Position numbers and translations under genes: made by a program
In this document: piece by piece, positions 8,430-15,969 of the stretch
Numbering within the stretch: the stretch's first letter is position 1
Layout: every line of letters starts with the position of its first letter
Assembly (NCBI GenBank): GCA_002354335.1
Contig: DELI01000031.1
Span: 1 to 37,935, forward strand
From: Sphingobacterium sp. UBA2700
Lineage (GTDB): Bacteria; Bacteroidota; Bacteroidia; Sphingobacteriales; Sphingobacteriaceae
Length of the DNA stretch: 37,935 nucleotides
Direction of reading: 5' to 3'
The notes under the pieces: generated by a model
What the model saw: the letters and a program-made list of their open reading frames with translations, nothing else
Database searches by the model: none
What the model was told of the DNA's origin: nothing

Positions 8430-9395
8430 TTAAAAGTCTTTCAAAGGCGCTTTATCATAGTATTCCATGATTTCAGCATGGCTAGGCTGCTTTACAGGAC
8501 GCACTAAACGCATTCCCACAAAGGGAGCTTCCGGAAACCACCAATTAGATTTTGGAATTTGAGGATCTAATTGCTTCCAAACTGGATCTGATGCACCACG
8601 AGCAGCAGAACGCAAATCGATTGCTTCGCTCTCAAATGAGCCACCACGTACCACATGCGGATACAATTTAGTCGGTACATTTACTGGATTCTCAGCCACC
8701 TTATTTTCGAGGGTGGAATAAAAGTCCGCATCGTATTGGTCGTAAGTCCACTCTGAAACATTACCTAACATATCATACAGCCCCCAAGCATTCGGTTTTT
8801 TAGTACCTACTTTCGCAGTCTGTCCATTGCTGTTTTCTTTATATGCTGCATATTCCGCCAATTGACCTGCATCATCTCCGAAGAAGTAAGCAGTATTGGA
8901 TCCGGCACGACAAGCGTACTCCCACTCTGCCTCTGTTGGCAAGCGATAGAACACACCGGTTCGAACATATAACCATTTACAAAACTGTATCGCGTTATAA
9001 TGCGTCATCGCTAAAGCCGGCTGCCCGTCTTTGCCATAACCAAAAGTCATGTCTAAGTATGGTTTTGTTGGTCGTGTAACAGCATCAACCTCTGCAGGAA
9101 CTTTCCCATCGGTAGATTTGGTCACTTCGTAATCCTTGTAAAGGAAAGGTTCAAAGAGATTCCATGTCACTTCATAAGTACCCATCCAAAATGGATCGAG
9201 CTTTACGCGGTGAGCAGGCTTTTCATCTTCATTGCCTCCATTAGAGCTCCCCATCATAAACTCGCCAGCAGGAATAGCTTCCATACTGAATTCTAGACTT
9301 GTACCGTTTATTTTTTGAATGTAACGCTCGTGTTTATCTTGAGCATAGGAAAGGGTTGTACTCGCTAAAAGGGCAAAGAAAATTAATTTCTTCAT
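8430..9395 (-). CDS. Exported formylglycine-generating-enzyme-fold (SUMF1) protein, catalytic Cys absent
   Basis: A 321-aa protein with a Sec signal peptide (to about residue 19, SYAQ) and an FGE-sulfatase/SUMF1 domain. Landmarks are GEFMMGS (44-50), RLPTEAEWEYA (151-161), GNVSEWTYD (211-219) and VVRGGSF (248-254). True aerobic formylglycine-generating enzymes have a Cys pair just after RGGSF. Here that stretch has Glu, Ser, Ala and Arg but no Cys, so sulfatase maturation is unlikely. Such proteins serve as binding or structural modules (GldK-like) or as other oxidases. It is the first gene of the minus-strand unit running to 5107, so a role in the sugar-oxidation island is likely but undefined. 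Confidence 0.82.
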   Translation of the reverse strand: MKKLIFFALLASTTLSYAQDKHERYIQKINGTSLEFSMEAIPAGEFMMGSSNGGNEDEKPAHRVKLDPFWMGTYEVTWNLFEPFLYKDYEVTKSTDGKVPAEVDAVTRPTKPYLDMTFGYGKDGQPALAMTHYNAIQFCKWLYVRTGVFYRLPTEAEWEYACRAGSNTAYFFGDDAGQLAEYAAYKENSNGQTAKVGTKKPNAWGLYDMLGNVSEWTYDQYDADFYSTLENKVAENPVNVPTKLYPHVVRGGSFESEAIDLRSAARGASDPVWKQLDPQIPKSNWWFPEAPFVGMRLVRPVKQPSHAEIMEYYDKAPLKDF

Positions 9396-9416
9396 AATAA
9401 TCTGAAAACTAAGCTT

Positions 9417-9444
9417 ATAAATTATGTTATTATCAGTGTATCAA
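9417..9444 (-). promoter_or_regulatory. Possible promoter of the FGE-Gfo-apbE-isomerase unit
   Basis: On the minus strand, TTG at 9444-9442 is followed after 17 bp by TAATTTAT at 9424-9417, a weak match to the Bacteroidota -33/-7 pattern (consensus -7 TAnnTTTG). The start codon at 9395 is 21 bp downstream. The -33 region overlaps an inverted repeat, TATCAA-N8-TTGATA (9439-9458), which could be an operator. Low confidence because the -7 element is imperfect. Confidence 0.3.
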
Positions 9445-9497
9445 CTACACAATTGATAAAGATAAAAAAAAGCTTTCCTATATTAATAACATTTCAG

Positions 9498-10412
9498 TTA
9501 CATAATGAAAAAATTCAAAATCTCATACCAAACGTAGGTGGTTAATAGACTTAACGGAATGCTTAAACCAATAACACTATTTCCTAATTTGCTATTCAAT
9601 TTAAATTGGTCGATAACAATGCTCGTTGCCACTAAACTAGGCATTGCCATCTCGAAGATGGATATTTCGACAATCTCACCGCGATAGCCTAGCACGTACG
9701 CTAAAAGGAACACGATAAGGGGCGCTAAAATGAGCTTATACAACATCGCATAGGTAATGTTCGGGACTTCGCTTTTTACAATTGTAAAATTGATTTGGAG
9801 ACCTATGGAAAAAAGTGCGATCGGCGATACAGTACTCGCAATGAGATGAAAAAAATCATCCAGAGAACTTAAGTCAGCAATCTGTGTGATGAGCAATGCC
9901 AATAAGCAACCAATCAAAGGTGGAAAAGTGAATACACGTTTGATGATAAAGGCCAAGCTTACTTTCTTATTTGCATTTAGACTTCCTTTTGTGGCGATCA
10001 ATACGCCGACTGAGGATAAGAGAAAAAAGGTCATCTGATCGGCCACAATGCCGATGGGTAGTCCCTGCGTTCCGAAATATGCAGTGATGAGCGGGAAACC
10101 AACAAAGGATGTATTACTTAGGCCTGCGACTAACATCATCGTATGGGACGTACGTTTTGAAAGCCCTAGAATGCTACCGATACTATAGAAAAACAGAACC
10201 CCTCCTGCCAATACGATGATGGGGCAAAGAATAGTAAAAATTAAACTGTTATCCCAAGTAAGTTTAGGAAGGTAATGGAATGAGATGGCGGGTAGTCCAA
10301 AATATAATACCCATGCGTTTAAGGCTCTGTAACCATCTTTTGCAACCCAATTCATCTTTCGGCTAAGCACTCCAGCAGCTAAGCAGAAAACAATAAGGAT
10401 AAAATTTGACAC
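9498..10412 (-). CDS. AEC family transporter
   Basis: A 304-aa membrane protein with about 10 hydrophobic segments, resembling the auxin efflux carrier (AEC) family. Bacterial members include malonate and malate transporters, and most have no known cargo. Family-like features include the opening helix, GLPAISFHYL near residue 40 and the GLSNTSFVGFPL segment around residue 100. The start is a GTG at 10412; a TAG stop lies just upstream in frame, so no longer form exists. It is probably monocistronic: the gene upstream runs the opposite way, and the gene downstream is 102 bp away with a possible promoter of its own. Nothing in the sequence fixes the substrate. Confidence 0.82.
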   Translation of the reverse strand: MSNFILIVFCLAAGVLSRKMNWVAKDGYRALNAWVLYFGLPAISFHYLPKLTWDNSLIFTILCPIIVLAGGVLFFYSIGSILGLSKRTSHTMMLVAGLSNTSFVGFPLITAYFGTQGLPIGIVADQMTFFLLSSVGVLIATKGSLNANKKVSLAFIIKRVFTFPPLIGCLLALLITQIADLSSLDDFFHLIASTVSPIALFSIGLQINFTIVKSEVPNITYAMLYKLILAPLIVFLLAYVLGYRGEIVEISIFEMAMPSLVATSIVIDQFKLNSKLGNSVIGLSIPLSLLTTYVWYEILNFFIM

Positions 10413-10458
10413 TTCTATTGATTTTCGCCCAAATTAAATAAAAATGACATTAGGCTCG

Positions 10459-10488
10459 TTTGTGCTCACAAAGTTATTACTATTTTTG
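10459..10488 (+). promoter_or_regulatory. Bacteroidota-type promoter for the PagL-like gene
   Basis: TTTG at 10459-10462, an 18-bp spacer, then TATTTTTG at 10481-10488 match the -33/-7 promoter pattern of Bacteroidota closely. Transcription would start near 10495. This places the ATG at 10444 upstream of the transcript and supports the GTG at 10525 as the true start. Confidence 0.6.
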
Positions 10489-10524
10489 TCCCGCCTGTTA
10501 AAAACAGACAAAATTTTTCAGCTC

Positions 10525-11652
10525 GTGAACAAAGCAATACTCATTTTACTTACAATAACTATCCCTTTTCTCGCATCGGCTCAAATCGATAGCATTGCTA
10601 AACAGATCAAAAGAAGCCCATTGGTGCTAGAGTTGGAAGTGGAAAACGGGGGAATACTGCAGCAGTCCGGACTTAAGGAAACAACTTATGAAGGCGCCTA
10701 TTACAACGGGTTGAACTTTAAAATAGGCTTCAAGCAGCGTGCAAAGAAAGATCAATATTACCAAATTTATAACTACCCGATTTATGGTATCGGGATTTAC
10801 TCCAGCACGTTTCATTCCGATATTATCGGTAGTCCATATGCAATATATGGATTCGTCCAAACGCCAATCTCCCCTCGTGAAGATTCTCGATGGAGTTACG
10901 ACTATAGAATAGGTCTCGGTCTGTCGGGAAATTTTAAACCCTATAATGAACATGAGAACCCTTTGAATCTGGTTATCGGATCAAAAAACAACGTGTTTAT
11001 TGATCTCGGTATCCGCGCGCAATACAAATTATCGCCACACTGGAAGCTCGGTGCAGGACTTGCCTTCCACCATTTCTCCAACGGCGCACTCGCTCTGCCA
11101 AATAAAGGAGTTAACCTCGTGCCACTTACTCTCTCAGCGGCATACCAAATCAATCCGGACATCAAAATAAAAAGAGACTCCGTGCTTGAACCGTACAGTA
11201 AAAAAGTGATGTTCCATGTGAACTACGGTATAGGTGCAAAGCAGTTAAGAGACGACTTAGACCAAAGATTCCCAAAAAGTACGTTCAGCGTTTATGCCAG
11301 CAGACATGTATCCTATAAATGGAGGCTCGGTGGTGGTTTCGATCTCTTCTACTCCTCTTCAGGTAATGATGAAGAAATCGCAGGAGACAAAACCGGAAAG
11401 TTCTCTTCCAAAGTGTCCGGTGGACCTTCCTTCTATATTGCCCATATTCTGAACGAGCGCCTCGTCTTAAATGGCAATATTGGATATTATATCCACAACC
11501 AACGATTTAACGGCGAGATCAAAAAGTTCTTCCTGCGCGCAGGAGCGCGATACTACGTCTATGGCAACTTCAATACCGGCGTATCCATCAAAGCACATAT
11601 GGGAAAAGCCGACTTCATCGAATGGACTGTGGGGTATACGTTTAGGCGTTAG
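10525..11652 (+). CDS. PagL-like lipid A deacylase-family outer-membrane protein (acyloxyacyl hydrolase family)
   Basis: A 375-aa outer-membrane beta-barrel of the PagL/acyloxyacyl hydrolase family, whose characterised members remove the 3-O acyl chain from lipid A. I chose the GTG at 10525: it gives a textbook signal peptide (MNKAILILLTITIPFLASAQ) and lies just downstream of a good promoter, whereas the frame is open back to an ATG at 10444. The signature FHHFSNGALALPNKG holds the His183 and Ser185 equivalents of the catalytic pair. The position of the catalytic Glu of Pseudomonas PagL (12 residues after Ser) is Asn197 here. The protein is about twice PagL's length, with about 150 extra C-terminal residues rich in beta strands, ending in a Tyr-Thr-Phe-type barrel terminus. 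Enzyme activity is therefore uncertain. Confidence 0.75.
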   Translation: MNKAILILLTITIPFLASAQIDSIAKQIKRSPLVLELEVENGGILQQSGLKETTYEGAYYNGLNFKIGFKQRAKKDQYYQIYNYPIYGIGIYSSTFHSDIIGSPYAIYGFVQTPISPREDSRWSYDYRIGLGLSGNFKPYNEHENPLNLVIGSKNNVFIDLGIRAQYKLSPHWKLGAGLAFHHFSNGALALPNKGVNLVPLTLSAAYQINPDIKIKRDSVLEPYSKKVMFHVNYGIGAKQLRDDLDQRFPKSTFSVYASRHVSYKWRLGGGFDLFYSSSGNDEEIAGDKTGKFSSKVSGGPSFYIAHILNERLVLNGNIGYYIHNQRFNGEIKKFFLRAGARYYVYGNFNTGVSIKAHMGKADFIEWTVGYTFRR

Positions 11653-11662
11653 TTATTATTCG

Positions 11663-11966
11663 TTAGAATTTAGACATTAGATTTCAGATATTAGAATATT
11701 GTGTCTTGAACCAAGAAAGGAAGGATTTAAGGATTGGCAGAATCTTACGCATAGGTCTAACTTCTTAGTACTAACTACTAAATACTATTTCTGAACTAGG
11801 AAAGGAAGGATTTAAGGATTGGCAGGATATTACGCATAGGTCTAACTACTTAGTACTAACTACTAGATACTATTTCTGAACTAAATGTTTAAAGTCCGCC
11901 CTACAAACAGTAAAAGAAAGGCGCCTAATCGGCGCCCTACTCTAAAATCTAATGTCTAAAATCTAA
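11663..11966. repeat. 304-bp element bounded by 26-bp inverted repeats
   Basis: The ends (11663-11688 and 11941-11966) are inverted copies matching at 24 of 26 positions, with a perfect 16-bp core at 11669-11684 / 11945-11960. The element fills nearly the whole gap between two convergent genes, 11 bp after the PagL-like stop and 6 bp before the lipoprotein stop. Inside are an 85-bp tandem duplication and a GGCGCC-N5-GGCGCC hairpin (11920-11936). There is no ORF. It could be a MITE-like non-autonomous element or a dispersed intergenic repeat. No target-site duplication is obvious. Confidence 0.6.
11715..11883. repeat. Tandem duplication, two ~85-bp units
   Basis: Unit 1 spans about 11715-11799 and unit 2 about 11800-11883, in direct orientation with a period of 85 bp. 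They differ at only about four positions (for example GGCAGAATCTTACGC versus GGCAGGATATTACGC). Each unit contains GGAAGGATTTAAGGATTGG and TTAGTACTAACTACT. The high identity suggests recent duplication. No protein or RNA is recognisable in it. Confidence 0.85.
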
Positions 11967-11972
11967 TCTCTC

Positions 11973-12572
11973 CTACTTAAACAAACTAAAAATCTTTTTT
12001 CCGAAGTTTTTATCTACCGTAATATAGGATGGGTAGTAAATATTCTGTCCGGCGATTTTGAAGGAAGGTTTTATTTTCAGCACTAAAAATCCTTCGGATT
12101 TCTTATTAAAAAGCTCATCAAAGAAGCGGTCAAAACCTGTTTCTTTTGCTTTGTTGAAGATATTTGCTTTAAATGTCAGGGGCACAATAGCACTCTCACC
12201 TTGACTTAAGTTTACATTCTGGTCTACTGTTCCTTCAAACAATGACGAACCTTGAATCTCGATCATATATTTGAAAGAGTTTACTGCAGCTCTTTTCACC
12301 TCGGGATTCGTAATCTTCAAGTTGATCTTTCCTTCTAAGGGCAATTCTTTGCTAAACAATGCCACAGCGATATTTGCTAAGGATGAGATATTATAGTTCC
12401 CATCAGCGCCTTTGTACTTGTCTAATGTTTTGCCATTAAATTTCACCTGTTCTACCGATTCCACATCGTATTGGCAATCTGCTAAGGCTTGTAATTGCGC
12501 CTTTTTATTTACCTGACATCCCGATAAAAACAAGATTGTCATTAATCCTACAATACCAACTAATTTTTTCAT
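11973..12572 (-). CDS. Small lipoprotein, possibly LEA14-like beta-sandwich
   Basis: A 199-aa predicted lipoprotein of unknown function. The N-terminus MKKLVGIVGLMTILFLSGC has a canonical lipobox (LSGC). I use the ATG at 12572, 4 bp after the stop of the preceding gene; a TTG seven codons earlier would overlap that stop and leaves a poorer leader. The mature part alternates beta-strand-like segments and includes LEGKINLKITNPEVKRAAVN, which recalls the late-embryogenesis-abundant LEA14-like fold of short secreted proteins (I am not certain of this). It is tightly coupled to the lipoprotein gene at 12577-13326, so the two products probably act together at the cell envelope. Confidence 0.7.
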   Translation of the reverse strand: MKKLVGIVGLMTILFLSGCQVNKKAQLQALADCQYDVESVEQVKFNGKTLDKYKGADGNYNISSLANIAVALFSKELPLEGKINLKITNPEVKRAAVNSFKYMIEIQGSSLFEGTVDQNVNLSQGESAIVPLTFKANIFNKAKETGFDRFFDELFNKKSEGFLVLKIKPSFKIAGQNIYYPSYITVDKNFGKKIFSLFK

Positions 12573-12576
12573 ATTG

Positions 12577-13326
12577 CTATTTCTTTTTTCCAAAATTATA
12601 AATCAATCCCAATGTAAACACCGCATTCCCTGCTTTGAGGTATTCGTTGTTCATTATACCGATATTCCAACCGTTAGTATACTGCAATTGAAAACCCTTG
12701 TTCAACTCCATTCGCGTAAAGAAGACCGGCTCTATATATAGATTTTCTTCCAATTCGGCAGGCGCATTATTCAAATCGAAACGATCCATCTTGATACGGC
12801 TTACACGAAATGCTGTTCCGTAATTCAGCGTACGTTGCTTTCCAAACAATCGAAGTTTGTTTTTACGCGTTGATGAGAAGTTTGCTTGCACAAAGATCTT
12901 GTTGAAGTCGAGATCCCGGATTTCTACAGGATCAGTACCCGATATGGACGCTCGCTTATCGACATCTCTAGTTGAGCCTATACCATATCCACCATAAAAC
13001 TCCAGCACACTACGTCCGGAGTGCCCCACAACGGTGTAGTAGCCAAGTCCGCCTTCAATAAGATGTTGCTTAAAGTCTTGATTGGTCGTCTTATTATCCA
13101 CGTAGGAACCGTTTGCTATAATAGCCAGATTATCGGTAAAAGCGACACCTGCAGTACCGCTTAAATTACCCTTGACATTCACATGGGCACCCAAATAACC
13201 CTCTCCTGCATTGGTAAACATCGGGGTTGCCGGGACATTCGGCAAATAAACAGAGCTACATCCGGTGAGGAAAAGCCCAAGTATACTAACTGCTCCCAGG
13301 AGCAAGCTCGATCTTCGTTGTATCAT
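12577..13326 (-). CDS. Predicted outer-membrane beta-barrel lipoprotein, unknown function
   Basis: A 249-aa protein with a lipoprotein leader (LFLTGC lipobox) followed by regularly spaced beta-strand-like segments ending in GLIYNFGKKK, typical of small outer-membrane barrels or barrel-associated lipoproteins. I chose the ATG at 13326, which gives a compact leader starting MIQRRSSLLLG; upstream in-frame starts reach 13350. I do not recognise a named family. Its stop lies 4 bp from the ATG of the second small lipoprotein, so the two form a bicistronic unit. Confidence 0.68.
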   Translation of the reverse strand: MIQRRSSLLLGAVSILGLFLTGCSSVYLPNVPATPMFTNAGEGYLGAHVNVKGNLSGTAGVAFTDNLAIIANGSYVDNKTTNQDFKQHLIEGGLGYYTVVGHSGRSVLEFYGGYGIGSTRDVDKRASISGTDPVEIRDLDFNKIFVQANFSSTRKNKLRLFGKQRTLNYGTAFRVSRIKMDRFDLNNAPAELEENLYIEPVFFTRMELNKGFQLQYTNGWNIGIMNNEYLKAGNAVFTLGLIYNFGKKK

Positions 13327-13404
13327 AAATAACATTAACCTTGCAAGCACCTAAATTATTATGCCAAAAACGGCAATTTTAACAAAATTAAGAAATATAA
13401 GGTT

Positions 13405-14238
13405 TTAGATCACTCCGTGAATCGCCAACTGTTCTTCCATTTCTTTTTGAAGTATCAGTGCTTCTTCACGAGCACGCTCTGCAAAGTCCTTCCCTTTCGA
13501 TGCATAGATAATACCGCGCGTACTGTTTACCAATAGTCCACAGTCTTTATTCATTCCATACTGACAAACATCAGCTAAGGAACCGCCCTGCGCACCTACG
13601 CCAGGAACGAGCAAAAAATGATCAGGCGCATGTTCGCGAATCTTCACTAAGGCCTCCCCTCGCGTTGCTCCTACCACATACATCAAGTTCTCATCGCTCC
13701 CCCAGGTATTTACCTTATCGATAACCTCCTCAAACAATTGCTTGCCTGCCGCATTGCTGAAGTTTTGGAAATCTAAACTCCCTTGGTTGGAAGTTAAGGC
13801 AAGCACAATTGCCCATTTACCGTCGAAGTCCAAAAATGGCGTCACAGAGTCTTCCCCCATATACGGTGCAATGGTAATCGAATCAAAGTTTAAACCCGAT
13901 ACTTCGGGGTTAAAGAATGCTTGTGCATACATTTTCGAAGTATTGCCGATATCGCCACGTTTAGCATCAGCAATCGAGAAGCAGTCTTTAGGTAAAATCT
14001 CACTGGTCTTCCGCAAGGACTCCCATCCCTTTACGCCATAGCTTTCGTAAAATGCAATATTCGGTTTATATGCTACACATAAATCCGCAGTAGCCTCAAT
14101 AATCGCCTTATTAAAAGCAAAGATAGGATCCTCTTCCTCCAGAAGATGCTCCGGAATCTTGTTCAAGTCGGTATCCAGACCAACACATAGGAAACTCTTC
14201 TTACTTTTAATCTGATTAATGAGCTCTTGCTTATTCAT
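13405..14238 (-). CDS. pyrF: Orotidine 5'-phosphate decarboxylase
   Basis: A 277-aa cytoplasmic enzyme that converts OMP to UMP, the last step of de novo pyrimidine synthesis. The active-site block is [10 protein letters not shown] (91-100) with the catalytic Asp and Lys, and FLCVGLDTD near residue 16 is the phosphate-side start of the barrel. The length and the KRGDIGNTS form identify the type 2 (longer) PyrF subfamily common in Bacteroidota and actinobacteria. It is flanked by same-strand genes at 50 and 78 bp, with no other pyrimidine gene nearby. The ATG at 14238 matches the usual family start. Confidence 0.95.
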   Translation of the reverse strand: MNKQELINQIKSKKSFLCVGLDTDLNKIPEHLLEEEDPIFAFNKAIIEATADLCVAYKPNIAFYESYGVKGWESLRKTSEILPKDCFSIADAKRGDIGNTSKMYAQAFFNPEVSGLNFDSITIAPYMGEDSVTPFLDFDGKWAIVLALTSNQGSLDFQNFSNAAGKQLFEEVIDKVNTWGSDENLMYVVGATRGEALVKIREHAPDHFLLVPGVGAQGGSLADVCQYGMNKDCGLLVNSTRGIIYASKGKDFAERAREEALILQKEMEEQLAIHGVI

Positions 14239-14288
14239 TTCTATAACTTAATTAGGGGTATGTAATGATGATATTCTATTTATTCGTA

Positions 14289-15032
14289 TTAAGCGTCGAA
14301 TTTCTCCAACTGCTTCAATAAGGTCGCAAAGTCTTTTGGATATTCAGCTTCGAAACTATATTCCTTATCGTTCAATTTGAAGCTCACCGATTTAGAATGC
14401 AGCGCGAAACGCTTCATGATCGGTTGTTCTTCCTGATCTTTCGATAAGGTATAACCACGTTTCTTGATTTGAGAAAGATAAACGGGCTTCCCTTTGTACA
14501 TCGCATCACCGACAATAGCAGCCTGTTGTGTCGCTAAGTGAATACGGATTTGGTGCATACGACCTGTAATAGGTTTACACTCAACCAAAGTAAAGTGTTT
14601 GAAATAACGGATACTGTTAAAGATGGTCTCCGACGGCTTACCATTATAACGGTCGATCGTTACATTCTTATTTCCCTGATTCAGGATTGGAAGATCAACG
14701 GTCAAATTCTCGAAGATATGCGTCCCGCCAATGATGGCATGGTAAATCTTATTTACTCTTCGTTTTTCAAATTCGATAGACATCGAACGGTAGGTTTCTG
14801 GATTTTTAGCAATCAGCAATACGCCGGAAGTATCCTTATCCAAACGATGGCACACTTGCGCATCTGGATGATATTTCTTCGCCAAGCGAAGGATATTCAC
14901 CTCACCACCTTCGCGCGCATCCAAAGAGGCAATAAACGGCGGCTTATTGATTACAATAAGGTTATCATCTTCATGAATAATTAACTCTTGAAACTTCGGG
15001 AATTTAAACTGATTCTGCTCTTTTATATCCAT
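14289..15032 (-). CDS. RluA-family pseudouridine synthase
   Basis: A 247-aa enzyme that isomerises uridine to pseudouridine in rRNA or tRNA. The catalytic motif HRLDKDTSG (62-70, Asp65 nucleophile) and GRMHQIRIH further on are diagnostic of the RluA branch. The protein has no N-terminal S4 RNA-binding domain and begins almost directly with the catalytic domain. That resembles RluA, TruC and several Bacteroidota-specific paralogues, so the exact RNA target cannot be assigned. It is transcribed divergently from panB, with a TACTTTTG -7-like element next to the ATG. Confidence 0.9.
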   Translation of the reverse strand: MDIKEQNQFKFPKFQELIIHEDDNLIVINKPPFIASLDAREGGEVNILRLAKKYHPDAQVCHRLDKDTSGVLLIAKNPETYRSMSIEFEKRRVNKIYHAIIGGTHIFENLTVDLPILNQGNKNVTIDRYNGKPSETIFNSIRYFKHFTLVECKPITGRMHQIRIHLATQQAAIVGDAMYKGKPVYLSQIKKRGYTLSKDQEEQPIMKRFALHSKSVSFKLNDKEYSFEAEYPKDFATLLKQLEKFDA

Positions 15033-15036
15033 CCTG

Positions 15037-15044
15037 CAAAAGTA
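15037..15044 (-). promoter_or_regulatory. -7 promoter element for the RluA-family gene
   Basis: On the minus strand TACTTTTG matches TAnnTTTG and ends 5 bp before the ATG at 15032, implying an almost leaderless mRNA. No convincing -33 TTTG is visible at the right distance, hence modest confidence. Confidence 0.35.
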
Positions 15045-15126
15045 GGAAATTATAGGTTAATTTTCTATTTCGTAGCGTTGCTATACGTTAAGAACAAGTT
15101 TCGAGGCGTTTTCCATGAAAAATAAT

Positions 15127-15134
15127 TAAGTTTG
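15127..15134 (+). promoter_or_regulatory. -7 promoter element for panB
   Basis: TAAGTTTG matches the Bacteroidota -7 consensus TAnnTTTG and lies 18 bp before the ATG at 15153. It overlaps an in-frame TTG at 15132, which argues against that TTG being the start codon. The -33 region is weak. Confidence 0.45.
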
Positions 15135-15152
15135 CAACTCAATCTTAACGCT

Positions 15153-15968
15153 ATGTCAGTACATAAAGTAATTAAAAGAGTGACGACTTCGGCACTTCGT
15201 GATATGAAAGCCAGAGGAGAAAAAATCTCGATGTTAACTTCTTATGACTATTCCACTGCTCGCATATTAGATGAAGCGGGTGTAGAAGTTCTTTTGGTGG
15301 GCGATTCGGCAGCAAATGTCTTTGCCGGATATGAAACCACCCTACCGATGACTTTAGACCATATGATCTACCATGCTTCTGCGGTGGCAAGGGCGTCCAA
15401 GCGCGCAATGGTGCTTGCTGATTTACCATTCGGCGAATACCAAGGCTCGGTTGAAGATGCGTATAAAGCTGCTGTTCGGATGATGAAAGAGTCCGGAGCG
15501 CATGCTTTAAAGCTGGAAGGTGGTGAGGAAATCATTGATAATATCAAGAAAATCGTGCAGTCGGGTATTCCGGTATGTGGACACTTGGGATTAACTCCTC
15601 AGTCAATCTATAAGTTTGGCGACTTTGGCGTGCGCGCAAAAGAGGAAGCAGAAGCAAACAGATTAAAATCGGATGCATTGGCTTTACAGGAAGCTGGATG
15701 TTTTATGATTGTCTTAGAAAAGATCCCGGCCGCACTTGCGAAAGAAGTTTCAGAATCTTTGGAAATACCTACAATTGGTATCGGCGCTGGAAATGGCTGT
15801 GACGGACAAGTCTTAGTAGTTAACGACATGTTAGGATTGAACAAAGAATTTAAACCAAAGTTCCTTCGCTTATATGCCGACCTTCAAGGGGAAATCACCA
15901 AGGCTGCAAGCAACTACATCGCCGACGTTAAAGCCGGCACTTTCCCTAACGAAACAGAACAATACTAA
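15153..15968 (+). CDS. panB: 3-methyl-2-oxobutanoate hydroxymethyltransferase
   Basis: A 271-aa cytoplasmic enzyme of pantothenate synthesis that transfers a hydroxymethyl group from methylene-tetrahydrofolate to 2-oxoisovalerate, giving ketopantoate. Conserved segments include MLTSYDYSTARILDEAG, VGDSAANVFAGYETTLPMTL with the Mg-binding Asp, ALKLEGG, VCGHLGLTPQS and IPTIGIGAGNGCDGQVLV. These cover the whole TIM barrel, and the length is the family norm. I chose the ATG at 15153 over a TTG at 15132, because the latter lies inside the probable -7 promoter element. A small membrane-protein gene follows after a single base. Confidence 0.96.
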   Translation: MSVHKVIKRVTTSALRDMKARGEKISMLTSYDYSTARILDEAGVEVLLVGDSAANVFAGYETTLPMTLDHMIYHASAVARASKRAMVLADLPFGEYQGSVEDAYKAAVRMMKESGAHALKLEGGEEIIDNIKKIVQSGIPVCGHLGLTPQSIYKFGDFGVRAKEEAEANRLKSDALALQEAGCFMIVLEKIPAALAKEVSESLEIPTIGIGAGNGCDGQVLVVNDMLGLNKEFKPKFLRLYADLQGEITKAASNYIADVKAGTFPNETEQY

Positions 15969-15969
15969 T

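Noticed and set aside
611..9395. Nucleoside catabolism operon, based on the NupG-like transporter
   Set aside because: No nucleoside hydrolase, phosphorylase or deaminase is present, while exported sugar oxidoreductases dominate the cluster.
10444..10524. Upstream ATG extension of the PagL-like gene
   Set aside because: It lies before the -33/-7 promoter and adds a charged, non-signal N-terminus; the GTG at 10525 gives a clean signal peptide.
11920..11936. GGCGCC-N5-GGCGCC hairpin as a rho-independent terminator
   Set aside because: No T-tract follows on either strand; it is kept only as part of the inverted-repeat element.
11663..11966. CRISPR-like array because of the repeated 85-bp units
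   Set aside because: Only two units, which are directly adjacent with no spacers, and no cas genes are nearby.
15874..15969. Extension of the small membrane protein back into panB
   Set aside because: It overlaps the end of panB in another frame and has no leader-like features; the ATG at 15970 follows the panB stop directly.
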